This document shows, piece by piece, positions 1 to 9,543 of a DNA stretch of 64,000 nt; positions within the stretch are counted from its first letter, which is position 1; each line of letters begins with the position of its first letter. The stretch is from Morinoia aosen. Its lineage: Eukaryota; Arthropoda; Malacostraca; Amphipoda; Talitridae. A program made the translations under genes and the position numbers. The DNA lies in NCBI GenBank assembly GCA_030386875.1, contig CM059563.1, forward strand, positions 13,038,001-13,102,000. The letters run 5' to 3'. A model generated the notes under the pieces. It searched no databases, was not told where the DNA came from, and was given only the letters and a program-made list of their open reading frames with translations.

Positions 1-1460
1 CAGGGATAAGCATTAATTTTCATGTTTTTTTAACGCTAGAGAACATTGAAGCATCTTTGTCGGTTACAAATAAGCTTTGTATTGTTTTTAGAAGCTTCCA
101 TTAACACGCAACGAATCTTAAACTTTTATCAACACACTCATTTATTTTACAAAGACAAGCCAACTGTTAAACATTTTTTTTTTAATTTCTCATGCAAGCT
201 AAAATGTTGTTGTCCATTACAGGAAATCAGGCTGGAGAGTAATGAAACAATTTAAAACAATACCGAGAAAAAATTCGAATTATCGTAACGAGACAGATCT
301 TTGTGTTTACCAGCTACAGTTTTTCAAGTTACAATCCAAATTCAACGAGCTTCGTCAACTCACAAAATTAATTACTTATAACTGACAAACAAACAAACAA
401 AGCAAACATTTACGCAAATTTTTGAGTGTAAAGGAATTTTGAATAAGTTTTGAGAAATAATTTGTTTCCTATTGATTGATCGTATTGCATTATATCATGA
501 AATTGAAATGGATCATAGTTGACTGGAAACTTGTTTTTAATTTTTATATTTTTTGTGTTACCTGCTGCCAGAATTATTTAACATCGCTTTCATAATAAAA
601 CCTTTCACTCAAAGATAACCTGCATCAAATATTACCACTGTTCTCCAAATCCTGCTTTTCTTGAAATGCTTTGAATTCTTTCATCGATCTTAATTTCGCA
701 GTTTGGAAAGCAGGAAAAATGCATAAATGAGAGCTCCACATCAGGGGAATGTACTCAATATTTTGCCCACCCCTTTTCAGTGGACTTTTGGTGAAGTTTT
801 CTTCATTGAATTTTTTTTCAAAATGGCCGAGTTTACTTATTTAATCGCAACATCCACATACGACCACATGAAAAAGTTTTAATATATTGCATCAATAAAA
901 AATGCGATCGCAGGAATTTCACTATTACTCACAGGTACAAGCGGGTAAATCAAAGTCAGAAATCAGAAGTGAGTCATTTACTGGAGGCTTGAGTTGAAAG
1001 AACAGTGTTGTACTCTTCGTAGGACTGCTGCCTCAAAAACTTCTCGTGAACACTCGCCTCTGTCTTTTATACTTTTTCTACGTTCTTCTTTCCCCTTTTT
1101 CTTCAGGTCTCCTGGAACACAAAAAAATTTACTCGTAGCTAACATGCAGAGACAAAATACTTGACTTGAAAACTCAACAAAATGAGGTACCATAGCTCAG
1201 GACAAGGTGTGATGCCTAGAACAGCTTGAACTTGAAACGGACCGAGCCTATCTAACATCAAATTACAAAGATACGGAGTGAATATCATTTCAGTGTAAAG
1301 CTGATGTGTTCACCAAATGTAACATAAAAACACGGTGCTCAGGATATACTAGACCGTATAAGTTTTCTGCCCCAAGAGTTACAAACTTTGAAGACGCCTA
1401 TAATGTGAATGACAATCCAGTAGCCTCTGATCTTACAGAAACTCTTGTCTTATCCACGCA
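1..1460. other. AT-rich flank without a supported gene
   Basis: No convincing coding segment is visible on either strand. Short open frames here have background composition, and some begin at non-ATG codons. The right-hand part is the probable 3' flank of the minus-strand gene that ends at 1757. Confidence 0.5.
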
Positions 1461-1466
1461 TTTATT
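1461..1466 (-). promoter_or_regulatory. Candidate poly(A) signal for the 1757-3112 gene
   Basis: The plus strand reads tttatt, which is AATAAA on the minus strand, about 290 bases past the stop codon of the minus-strand gene. It is the first perfect hexamer I noticed downstream. Cleavage at this site is inferred. Confidence 0.35.
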
Positions 1467-1566
1467 TATCTAAAATCGGAAAAAACGCTCCCAAAAGTTT
1501 AATTCGATAATTTGGAATGTAATTTATGGGTTGAGCAGCCTCTAGTTCTTTTTCTCTTTGGCCTGG

Positions 1567-1750
1567 GGAGTCTTGAGACATGAAGCCAACACAAAAGGAT
1601 CTAAAACAATACTTGTATTCAAAGAGTAAAGCATCATTGTTTGCATTGTTCTATCTTGAACTCATCCTATGGACTGTTGGGACATGAACCTAATACAAAA
1701 GGATCTAAAACCAATAAATTCAAAGGATAAAGCATTATTGTTAGCGCAAT
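1567..1750. repeat. Imperfect tandem duplication, about 104-bp spacing
   Basis: Two diverged copies share the block acaaaaggatctaaaac together with gacatgaa upstream and ttcaaag...taaagcat downstream. The gacatgaa word starts at 1577 and again at 1681. The duplication lies directly beyond the stop codon of the minus-strand gene. Confidence 0.6.
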
Positions 1751-1756
1751 TATCTT

Positions 1757-3112
1757 TTAAATTCCTCGTAAACCCACCTTGTGATCCGGCTGCGCGAGAG
1801 ATTTCACCATCTCAACTGCAGGCGAGACCGCATGCAGAGTTCGGTCCACAGACTTGATCATCAGACTTTTGGTGGCTGTGGCCACTGAGGTTAGAGCGTT
1901 CTTATGCGGTGCTGTGATGGATAAATTGTGGACCGATGCGTATTCCTCACGAGATACATAACGCCTCATCATAGGCTTGGTACTGTCTGGGAATCTGATA
2001 GCATTGCTTTCATTGATGACGAAATTGTGGATGGCGCCACTCAGAGTTGAACTTTCTTGGTTCGAGTCGTGCACTTGCGCACAAGGAGTTGAGGTATTCT
2101 TGCGATGAAATGGAGACCATCCCAGGATCCCAGCCAAAGGATATTTAGAACGTTTTTTTGAAAACTCTGTTGCTGTTATATCTGAAGGTTCCTTGAACAC
2201 ATGCAACAAGTTATTGCGTCGGGCGTACTCTTCTCTAGAAATGTGTTCAGTTGCTTCTTGAAGGCCTTCGCGGTTAAAAGTAATGTGAAAACCAGAATTT
2301 CCCATATTTATGTACGCATCTCGGGCTTGGAGACGAGTTTTAGGGTCAGCATCTGTAGAGGGCGCGAATGTTTTCACGAAAGAAGCATATGCCAGCTCGC
2401 TGGTGGTTGCTTCCTGAGGCATCTGACTATATTCAGAAGACGTGAAAGATGCTGCGTAAAGACTCAGTGAATCTTCGTCTGATGGGCAGGATATTTCTGG
2501 GTGAATTTCTGACTTACTGAGAGTATGTGTAGACGTTTCTGATGCGTTATTAATGTAAAAAGTGATGCCTTGATCTTCAACAGTCTCTGAATCATCAAAA
2601 TCTTTTGATACATTGGTGAAATGGCAACTACAAATGGAGAATTTATCTTCTTCGCAACATTCATGGCTTTCCTGACCATTTGGAAGGGGATTTTGATTTT
2701 CAGCTGCTTCGTTGACACGTAGGCGGCAACACCAGTGAATATTTGCATATATAGGTTCATCCTCTTCCACTTCTTCAAGTGTTTCTTCATCCTCTTCCAC
2801 TTCTTCATAAATAGATGAATCGTCACTTAAAGGAGCATCGTTCGATTTGGCGTCCCATTTTTTAGGGGATTTGACACAAAGACTTGAGTCTACCGTGATT
2901 CCAGGCCCTTGAAGCTGGTGAATTTCAGCAGAGGCGATAGCGTTGCTAACGTCAAGCTCATACTCGTCATCGAATGTGGGAAAAACAACACTTTCGAAAT
3001 TTTCAGACACTTCAACACTCGAATTTTCTTGGTTCAGCTCCCCAGACACGGCTAACTGGGGACAAATGGAAAATTTTTCTTCAATTGGTTTGAAGTCAGA
3101 TGCGGCTTCCAT
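1757..3112 (-). CDS. Uncharacterised acidic protein with tyrosine motifs (451 aa)
   Basis: A long uninterrupted frame starts at the ATG at 3112. A 12-codon longer frame opens only at a TTG and is not preferred. I do not recognise the family. No signal peptide or membrane segment is seen, so a cytoplasmic or nuclear protein is likely. Visible features are a Glu/Asp-rich stretch near residues 103-119, tyrosine motifs IYEEV (Y102), PIYANI (Y122) and AYINM (Y267), KFSIC twice (about 13 and 157), and SREEYA twice (292 and 387), each followed by a similar xxxNL tail. YINM fits both the YxN and YxxM classes of SH2-binding motif, so a signalling adaptor is possible, but that is inference. The end may differ: an AAG|GTGGGT donor precedes the stop and could join an acceptor at 1562, ending at a stop at 1542. 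An upstream CAG|GTAAGG near 3527 suggests an intron in the 5' leader. Confidence 0.7.
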   Translation of the reverse strand: MEAASDFKPIEEKFSICPQLAVSGELNQENSSVEVSENFESVVFPTFDDEYELDVSNAIASAEIHQLQGPGITVDSSLCVKSPKKWDAKSNDAPLSDDSSIYEEVEEDEETLEEVEEDEPIYANIHWCCRLRVNEAAENQNPLPNGQESHECCEEDKFSICSCHFTNVSKDFDDSETVEDQGITFYINNASETSTHTLSKSEIHPEISCPSDEDSLSLYAASFTSSEYSQMPQEATTSELAYASFVKTFAPSTDADPKTRLQARDAYINMGNSGFHITFNREGLQEATEHISREEYARRNNLLHVFKEPSDITATEFSKKRSKYPLAGILGWSPFHRKNTSTPCAQVHDSNQESSTLSGAIHNFVINESNAIRFPDSTKPMMRRYVSREEYASVHNLSITAPHKNALTSVATATKSLMIKSVDRTLHAVSPAVEMVKSLAQPDHKVGLRGI

Positions 3113-3159
3113 TCTTGTGGAATGTTCTTTTCGAAAATAGTTAGACAAGCTCGATCAAA

Positions 3160-3527
3160 TTGCTGCAAATAACTGCTCACAAAACACGTTAATATTTCCA
3201 CATGCAGATCTCGAATCTCTGCACGGAGCGACTGCGTACTGACCCCAAACGTGTCAGTCGAATACTACGAGCCACTAGCAGGTTAGATCATATTTAACCA
3301 TTTTCCACCCGTAAACCAGAACATATTTCCAGGACAGAAAGGAAGTGCACTTCAGAGATCTAGCACGTGCTCTACACTGCTTACTTCCTTTACCTGCCAA
3401 ATAAAGACTTAAGCCGAGTCTGCTGGTCATGACCGACCGATACTAATCGCCCGGTCCATTTAGATTGGAAAGCAAAAAAAGCAAACCACAACGGTTTTTG
3501 ATCTTGGGGTTTTCTGTTATCCCTTAC
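3160..3527 (-). other. Possible 5'-UTR intron of the 1757-3112 gene
   Basis: On the minus strand CAG|GTAAGG occurs with GT at 3527, and a ttatttgcag acceptor lies near 3160, about 50 bases before the ATG at 3112. The geometry fits a leader intron. Only the donor is strong. Confidence 0.35.
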
Positions 3528-5555
3528 CTGAATCATCACAACACGTGAAAAATAAGCGATAAGTTCAAAAAGAGAAAAAAGTAAGTTATAAATAAAGCAT
3601 TCTTAAGTTGTAGGAATGGTATTTGAAGGTGAAAGCCAGCAGGTTTGTGAAGTTGTTTAAACTACAGAACGAGTAAATTTTGAAAAAACTTGCTAATTTG
3701 AAAGTGTCATTTGAATATTTTAAACTCGAAATATCAGCTCCTGATAGTATCGGAATGAGTGAGGCACTAATTCATGCAAAATTTACAGACAGAAAATAAT
3801 TTTATCAGCTTTCGGCATCGAGAGCAGGGATAATGGAAGCGTCCCACTCGATAAGTGAGCGCTGGGAGTCATTTGCAGTCACGGCTCTCAGCTCTGATAT
3901 CTGGACACGCATCAAGGCTTCGTGACTTGACCGTTTGTAATGCATTTGAAATCCTTATTGTACAATCACATTGTTTCCTTTGCGGGGAGGTAAGTATGCA
4001 AACAGTAGATAATTTTGAAATGTTTCCCAGGCGTGAGCGAGTGCTAAAACCGGAGACATTTCCGTGTTGAGATCTTTCAAAGGTCGGATTTCAGAAGAAA
4101 TTACACCAGTGCAGCTAAGGGCGCGAGTTCTTTCTCGACGACTTAGCTACGCTTTGTGGCGTATCAAATTTTGTTCGCAAAAGCTCATGCTGAATAAAGC
4201 ACAAAGTCAAATCAATTAAAAAGAAATTATGCTCTTAGCTGTATCGCTACTCCATATAAAGCATTGGTGGGTATTTTTTTTCTGCAATGAGAACTGTGAC
4301 GAAGAAAAATCCAAGGAAAATTGAGAGAATTTCGTAATTCGTAATGCTTAAAAACTCGAAACTTTGCATACAATTCTGCAAAGCATTAATGAAAATACTT
4401 GACGTATTGAAACATTTATTCTATAGTTTGATGAAAATTTAAATTATTCATTTGGTTACCAACATCTGCCATTGAATAGCTGTTAAGTTCGCTTGTACTC
4501 TCATTTCATGATTACAAAGTGGAAATTTAATACAAACATTGAGTTTATTCAAATTCCAGTTATCTTCAAAAAGTCGTACGAAATAAAAAAATGCAGTGAT
4601 AGTGTGAGACGCGTCGTTGGGAACGCCCCATGTAGGTACATTCTCCACAGTCAATTCATTTTAGCGGATTATTTGACCAAGCCATGAACAAAGAACATTT
4701 TCTTAAAAAAGGTCTCAGCTTCTACTGTAGACTGGCCCGAACCAATCAATTTCCACGCTTCTCTAATTTCATAAACATTCGCCCCTTCGATGACAGTGCA
4801 CTTCTACGCAGTGATAATAGTTGTTGGAATGCAGCTTACGGTAGGGTAAATTATTTTGGGGGAAAATTTTTGCTGCTCGTGATGCAGCACTGATTTTATG
4901 TCGTAAGCCAGCGCTATGTTTCAGCAAAGAAAGAATGCCACAATGTTCATCTGAACACTATGCTAAGCTAGTAGAGTAGTTTACTGAAACAGTGTTGTGC
5001 TGCTGGAGAGAGAGTAAGAATAAGATAACACAAAGGGCCATTAAAAAAATAACCTTACGCTCTATGTACCCCACAATACACCACACAAGGCACTCAATAC
5101 ACTGTATCACAGAATGCAGGACACTGTGTGGAGTGTAGAGCCGAACACAGGACACTGAATACACTGTAGGGCAAATGATTCGTTGTGTTGTAGAGATTTT
5201 TTAAACTTGTCTCCACAGTCATTACACTTTCCACTTGAAATCAACGCAAATCAAATCGTATCCGCTGAACATAAAAATAATGGCATTTAATGGAGATCAG
5301 TCTTGTCAACTTCACCTTGAACTTTTGATTGCTACATTCAGATACTCTCTCGAAAGACGTGTCATCAATTTACAGCACTTATAGTTTTTCTCAACAGCCC
5401 TAGTATTTTTCTTTTTACTAGTAGTCTTTCTCTGGTTATTATTTTTCAACTCATTTCAGATTAAAAATTTATCTCGACCTTCACAAGCACGACGTTTTCC
5501 ACTGATAACTTGCGAACGCGCACAGATATTTTCAACTGTTTTTCGCTGTGTTAAA
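3528..5555. other. Intergenic, no supported gene
   Basis: AT-rich sequence without a convincing gene. A strong donor-like GAG|GTAAGT near 3988 follows a moderately GC-rich stretch from 3830 and could end a noncoding first exon. Positions 5080-5170 hold a short degenerate repeat of the word acactg. Confidence 0.35.
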
Positions 5556-5708
5556 ATGAAATTTTCCTCCTTTGAGACGGCCCACACGTGGCCCGGTGCT
5601 GAGCAGCAGCAAGTCCGTCTGGAGCAACTCGAGCACGAATACTCAAAATTTTACGACTGGTTTAGGCCTACACAGAGATGCGTCGTCAAGGTTAAATGGA
5701 TGATTTGA
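5556..5708 (+). CDS. Possible small ORF or first exon (50 codons)
   Basis: An ATG frame lies in a GC-richer island within AT-rich DNA. It has coding-like codon composition and a charged helical middle (AEQQQVRLEQLEHEYSKFYD). I do not recognise it. There is no clear donor: AAG|GTTAAA near 5689 is weak. It could be a lone exon, a short gene or a fossil. Confidence 0.3.
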   Translation: MKFSSFETAHTWPGAEQQQVRLEQLEHEYSKFYDWFRPTQRCVVKVKWMI

Positions 5709-6844
5709 GCGGTAAAACTGCAGCTCCTTGCCGCTATATCGCGGTGCAGATAAGAATGAATTGTGAGGTGCGTTATAGGAGAAGTTTTATCTCGTCTTCT
5801 CTATTTAGGTCTTTGAAGTTATCTGAAAAGTAAATGAGTCGGGTAATTCTCAATTGTCTAAAACTTCTTTTGAATGGAGTGATTGTTTGCTTGTTTTGAC
5901 TCGCTTCATTTCGTGGATCACTCCACTCAATTGTTTGTAACTGATTTTCAAACTTGTTTGTCAAATGTGAACTGGTTCCAACAAATGTGATTGAATGCTT
6001 GTTTTATTGCTATTCATATTTTTGGTGTTCTCTTCGAAACGTATTTACAATAACGTTTTTCTAGTGCTTTTTACCAGCAGTTCCTTCATCTCCAGCGTTG
6101 ACTCTGGATTTGTGAACCCAGTCAGTATTGTACATTTCTTTGTTGCAGTTGTAGAACAATTCTTTTCATGTTTCTGACTCAGGCAGACTCTTTTGTACCA
6201 CTGTTAGCATAGGAATATCATGAATTCGTGGTGTGATACAAAACATTTTCCCCGACCCCCTTGATTAGCATACTATGTAGTTGATACGTGGGAGTGAAAA
6301 TATAGGTCTGAATGTCAACATCGAAGTCTTAGATCCAGAATTGCTTTCATCCACCCGGTTTACTTTCAAAAATAATTTCTTAAACTGCAAGTCCCTGCAG
6401 CTAGTATTTCAATATGAGTATGCACTAAAAAGAGTGTTTTCAACGATGCATCGTCACTTAAATTATGTCTTCTTCTCGAATTGTCGTTACATATATTATC
6501 AAACCTAGATTAAGCTACAATAGAAGTACATTGCCTCGCAATCATTTGTTTCGACTATAGTGACATGGGTATTACGATACTCATGTGTGTGTATCAACTA
6601 AGGATCTTTACTTTAAAATATTACTTTACTTACTTTAAAAATCAAGGATATGCTTTTCGTATCATCTTTACGGAAACAAAAATAATTCTTTTTTTCTTGT
6701 GGCATTATAATTATCTACTAAAGTACATACAGTACATCTGCCTCTTACAGACCTTAATAAAAAGACATTTAAAAACGACTTGGTAGACTTTTTACGTGAA
6801 ATTTGTTGGAAATACAGAATTTTTAACTTTACTTTCACAATTGT
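5709..6844. other. Intergenic, no supported gene
   Basis: AT-rich sequence. The open frames at 5995-6177, 6281-6508 and 6565-6786 are rich in Phe, Tyr, Ile and Lys, as expected of translated AT-rich noncoding DNA. Confidence 0.45.
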
Positions 6845-7010
6845 CCGGTAGTAGTCGAGAGGTCAAGTGCGTCGGTATGCGCCCACTGTGACGTGACCCG
6901 AGCAAGAGTTCGAGACCACTCACATCGAAAGGAAAACGAGGACTCACACTAAGTAAGACTATCCCTTGTCATCATCAGCTTAATCTCGGAAGCAAGAGAA
7001 CAAAGAAACT
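6845..7010 (+). mobile_element. tRNA-derived SINE (class II tRNA-like head)
   Basis: The sequence carries a pol III A-box-like GTCGAGAGGTCAAGTGCG, close to the Leu/Ser tRNA pattern GCCGAGTGGTTAAGGCG. About 45 bases later comes the B box GAGTTCGAGACC, matching GWTCRANNC. A non-tRNA body follows. The 3' end is uncertain. It is not a functional tRNA because no stem set closes around the boxes. Confidence 0.6.
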
Positions 7011-7740
7011 TTTCTCTGTGGTAAGAAATACCGTTGTTCATTTTAACCGCTATTCTGTCGCAATTTCTAAGGATAAATACGATGAAATTTTTCTTCATCT
7101 GGTAAAGGTAAGAGAGGCTATAACTAAACTAGCCTGATAAGAGGTGTCGAACATGTGTTGTCTTGTATTGTTTTTGTCGCTCAAGGAAAAATTTCAATAT
7201 TCAGCTGAAAAATAAACAGCGTTCACGATACATAAAAATAAAATGAGAGACTGTGAAAAATGCAATAAGATTAGATAAGATAATTACAGTGAGAACTGTG
7301 TAAACACACAAATGTATCGAAATTTCTGAGTTTTAAGCAAGCCTAAGCGTGTATGGGTGTAAATAACGTGAAATTGTAAAACATTTTTATGTTAATATAA
7401 CATTAATACTGTAAAAAATCTTAATCAGATAACTACGTGAGCGTCCAATTCGATCAATTTACAGATTGGTTTCTCATGATTCGTTTGAGGCCAACGTTTG
7501 GATCCGATTTGAGCTGCGCTAAAATAATTCACAAAAAAATATTCCCCGTAGTTTTAATAACTAAATAATCAAATTCAAACTCAAATGAGCTTTTAATTTA
7601 GCTTTCATTCAATACTTCACTAATGCGTTTATTTACTCCTAGTGAACAGGCACTAAAATAAATTGAAATGCTTTTCAAGTGCAAGAGCATCGACATGCAT
7701 AACACTTTGAGTTACAATATTTCTAAATCATGACGCTGTT
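7011..7740. other. Intergenic, no supported gene
   Basis: AT-rich DNA between the SINE and a degenerate repeat field. Nothing beyond short A/T runs is visible. Confidence 0.4.
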
Positions 7741-7744
7741 TATC

Positions 7745-8110
7745 TGAATACAGCTAACAACAAATAGCTCTTAGTCTTGCATAATTTCAATTAAAAGGCA
7801 GATTTCCATCGCAGATCAACTTTTATTCAAGAAATAGCCATCAAGTGAGATTTAGCCTTTCATTGCGACAAGCTCTCGATAACAATCAGCTCTTCATTAC
7901 TAAATTTCTATTATTTACAAGACAGCCAATGAGTATAAATAGCTCTTTAGTACATCATAGCTCTTCAATACACAACAATTCTCAATTACAACGCAGTTCT
8001 TGAATACAAAAGAACTTCAAAGTACAGTAAGAACGCAGTAAAGTAAGATTGCAGCTCTGGAATACAAAACAACTCTCAATTATAATACAGTCCTTGAATA
8101 CGAATTTAAT
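7745..8110 (+). repeat. Degenerate tandem repeat field
   Basis: Related words such as caattctcaattacaa, agctcttcaatac and agttcttgaatac recur many times with divergence. One longer block near 7975 returns near 8068. The field looks like an old decayed minisatellite. Confidence 0.5.
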
Positions 8111-8199
8111 CATGTATACCGAATATGATGGTTTGCATACAGAATAAATATTAACCTCATTTCTGCTCTTAGATGAAAAAAGTTATTATGTGAAAGTCA

Positions 8200-8640
8200 C
8201 GTGTTCAACATAACAGCTAAGAAATATACAGAGATAGTCGCATGTATAACAGCTTTAGAATGTACTGTGTGTGTGTCGCAAAAAAGTATACCCAATTTCA
8301 AATTACTGTATAAAATTACTGTAGTAATCTCAAAAACTATAAACGTTATAAAAAGTTTTAAAATTACCCATTGTTTATCAACAGTTTTGGCATCTACATA
8401 TATGGCAAATTTGAGGAGGATAAATGACGGTACTTTTTTAGCAACATTTTTCGTGACAGACACGAAAAGTATGCTCGCACAAGTTAGTTTAAATGCAAAT
8501 TTCAATGTGTTAAAAATATTTTTAAAAGTTACTTTCAGCTGTTTATTAGTAATAAAACATCACTAACATTTCAAAAGAGAAAAAATTATTTCCAGCAGTA
8601 AATTAATGTTTAATTTTCTTTTTATACGTGGGCACCGTTT
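8200..8640 (-). mobile_element. Probable noncoding 3' part of a DDE transposon
   Basis: This stretch lies directly 3' of the eroded transposase at 8644-8970 on the same strand. It contains a minus-strand gggtatacttttttgcg-type word, which recalls transposon terminal sequence. Overlapping open frames exist on both strands but neither looks coding. The outer boundary is not resolved. Confidence 0.35.
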
Positions 8641-8643
8641 CTT

Positions 8644-8970
8644 TTAACACACAATTGCGTTCTCTTTTTTTATTCCTGTCATCACTCGTCTTATGAGAGC
8701 ATCATTTTCTTTAAGCAAATTGACATCGTTGACAATTCTTTGTTTCAGAACATCAATGTTTCTGGGCAAGGAATGACAAACTTTACTATAAGATGTCTCA
8801 GGAAGAAAAAATCACAGGGTGTCAAATCGGGAGATCAAAGTGGCCACTCAGTACGATGATTCAAGGCGATAATGCGATCGCGAAATAACTTAACGAAATA
8901 ATAATAATAACTCATTTAATTTTTTATTTGCAGCACCAGTTCTGTGAGCAAGAGCGCCATCCTGAATCCA
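8644..8970 (-). pseudogene. Eroded IS630/mariner-type DDE transposase fragment
   Basis: Reading the minus strand in pieces gives WIQDGALAHRTGAAN, then SPDLTPCDFFL, then LPRNIDVLKQRIVNDV, in the order of the C-terminal half of insect transposases that carry QDGAxxH and WPPRSPDLTPCDFFLWG. The two Asp-containing motifs are the second and third parts of the catalytic triad region. The pieces sit in different frames and are separated by stop codons, so the copy is dead. The N-terminal DNA-binding part was not found. Confidence 0.75.
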
Positions 8971-9543
8971 TTATGTTCTAATGAATGAGTTAATAAGAAA
9001 TGAATCCATAAGAAATGTATCAATTTATCCATATTTTTTTGTTTAAGTCAGGATATCATTGTGTCATGTAATTTGTTTTTGTTATGCGAGGAATAAGAGA
9101 TTGAAAGCAAACCTATTATTTTAATCCTTTTTCTTTGCATCAAAACTTCCACGAACTTGGGTTAGATTTGAAAGCTAATTTTTTTCCCTTTCATAGCTCA
9201 CAAAAACTCTTTTCTTAATACCAAATAGATGATAGCATCAAATTTTGAACAGCGACAAATATTCTCCACGTTTATCGAAGATTTACTTCTAATCACTTTA
9301 GAGTAGCCAGGTATTTTTTTAACACTTAAAACTACCTTCACTTTTGAAGTGATAGCGATTTTGTGGTCAGTTTACAAAGTGAATCTGATCTGATAAACTA
9401 AACACGGTCTGATATACTCCTAAAGACTCTCTCTGCGAAGCATTTTGTGAGTAGCCTCCGTGTCGTACACTGTGTCGGAGAAGGAGAGTTTGGAAAAACT
9501 CTTATTGTGAGGAGTTCAGTAGAAATTTTTACTTCAGACTCAC
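8971..9543. other. 5' flank of the 9544 gene
   Basis: AT-rich DNA with composition rising in GC from about 9410. It presumably holds the promoter and 5' leader of the plus-strand gene at 9544. No clear TATA box stood out. Confidence 0.35.

Noticed and set aside
8197..8566. Overlapping open frames of 102 and 121 codons on both strands
   Set aside because: They lie in the AT-rich noncoding part beside a transposase fossil and neither has coding composition.
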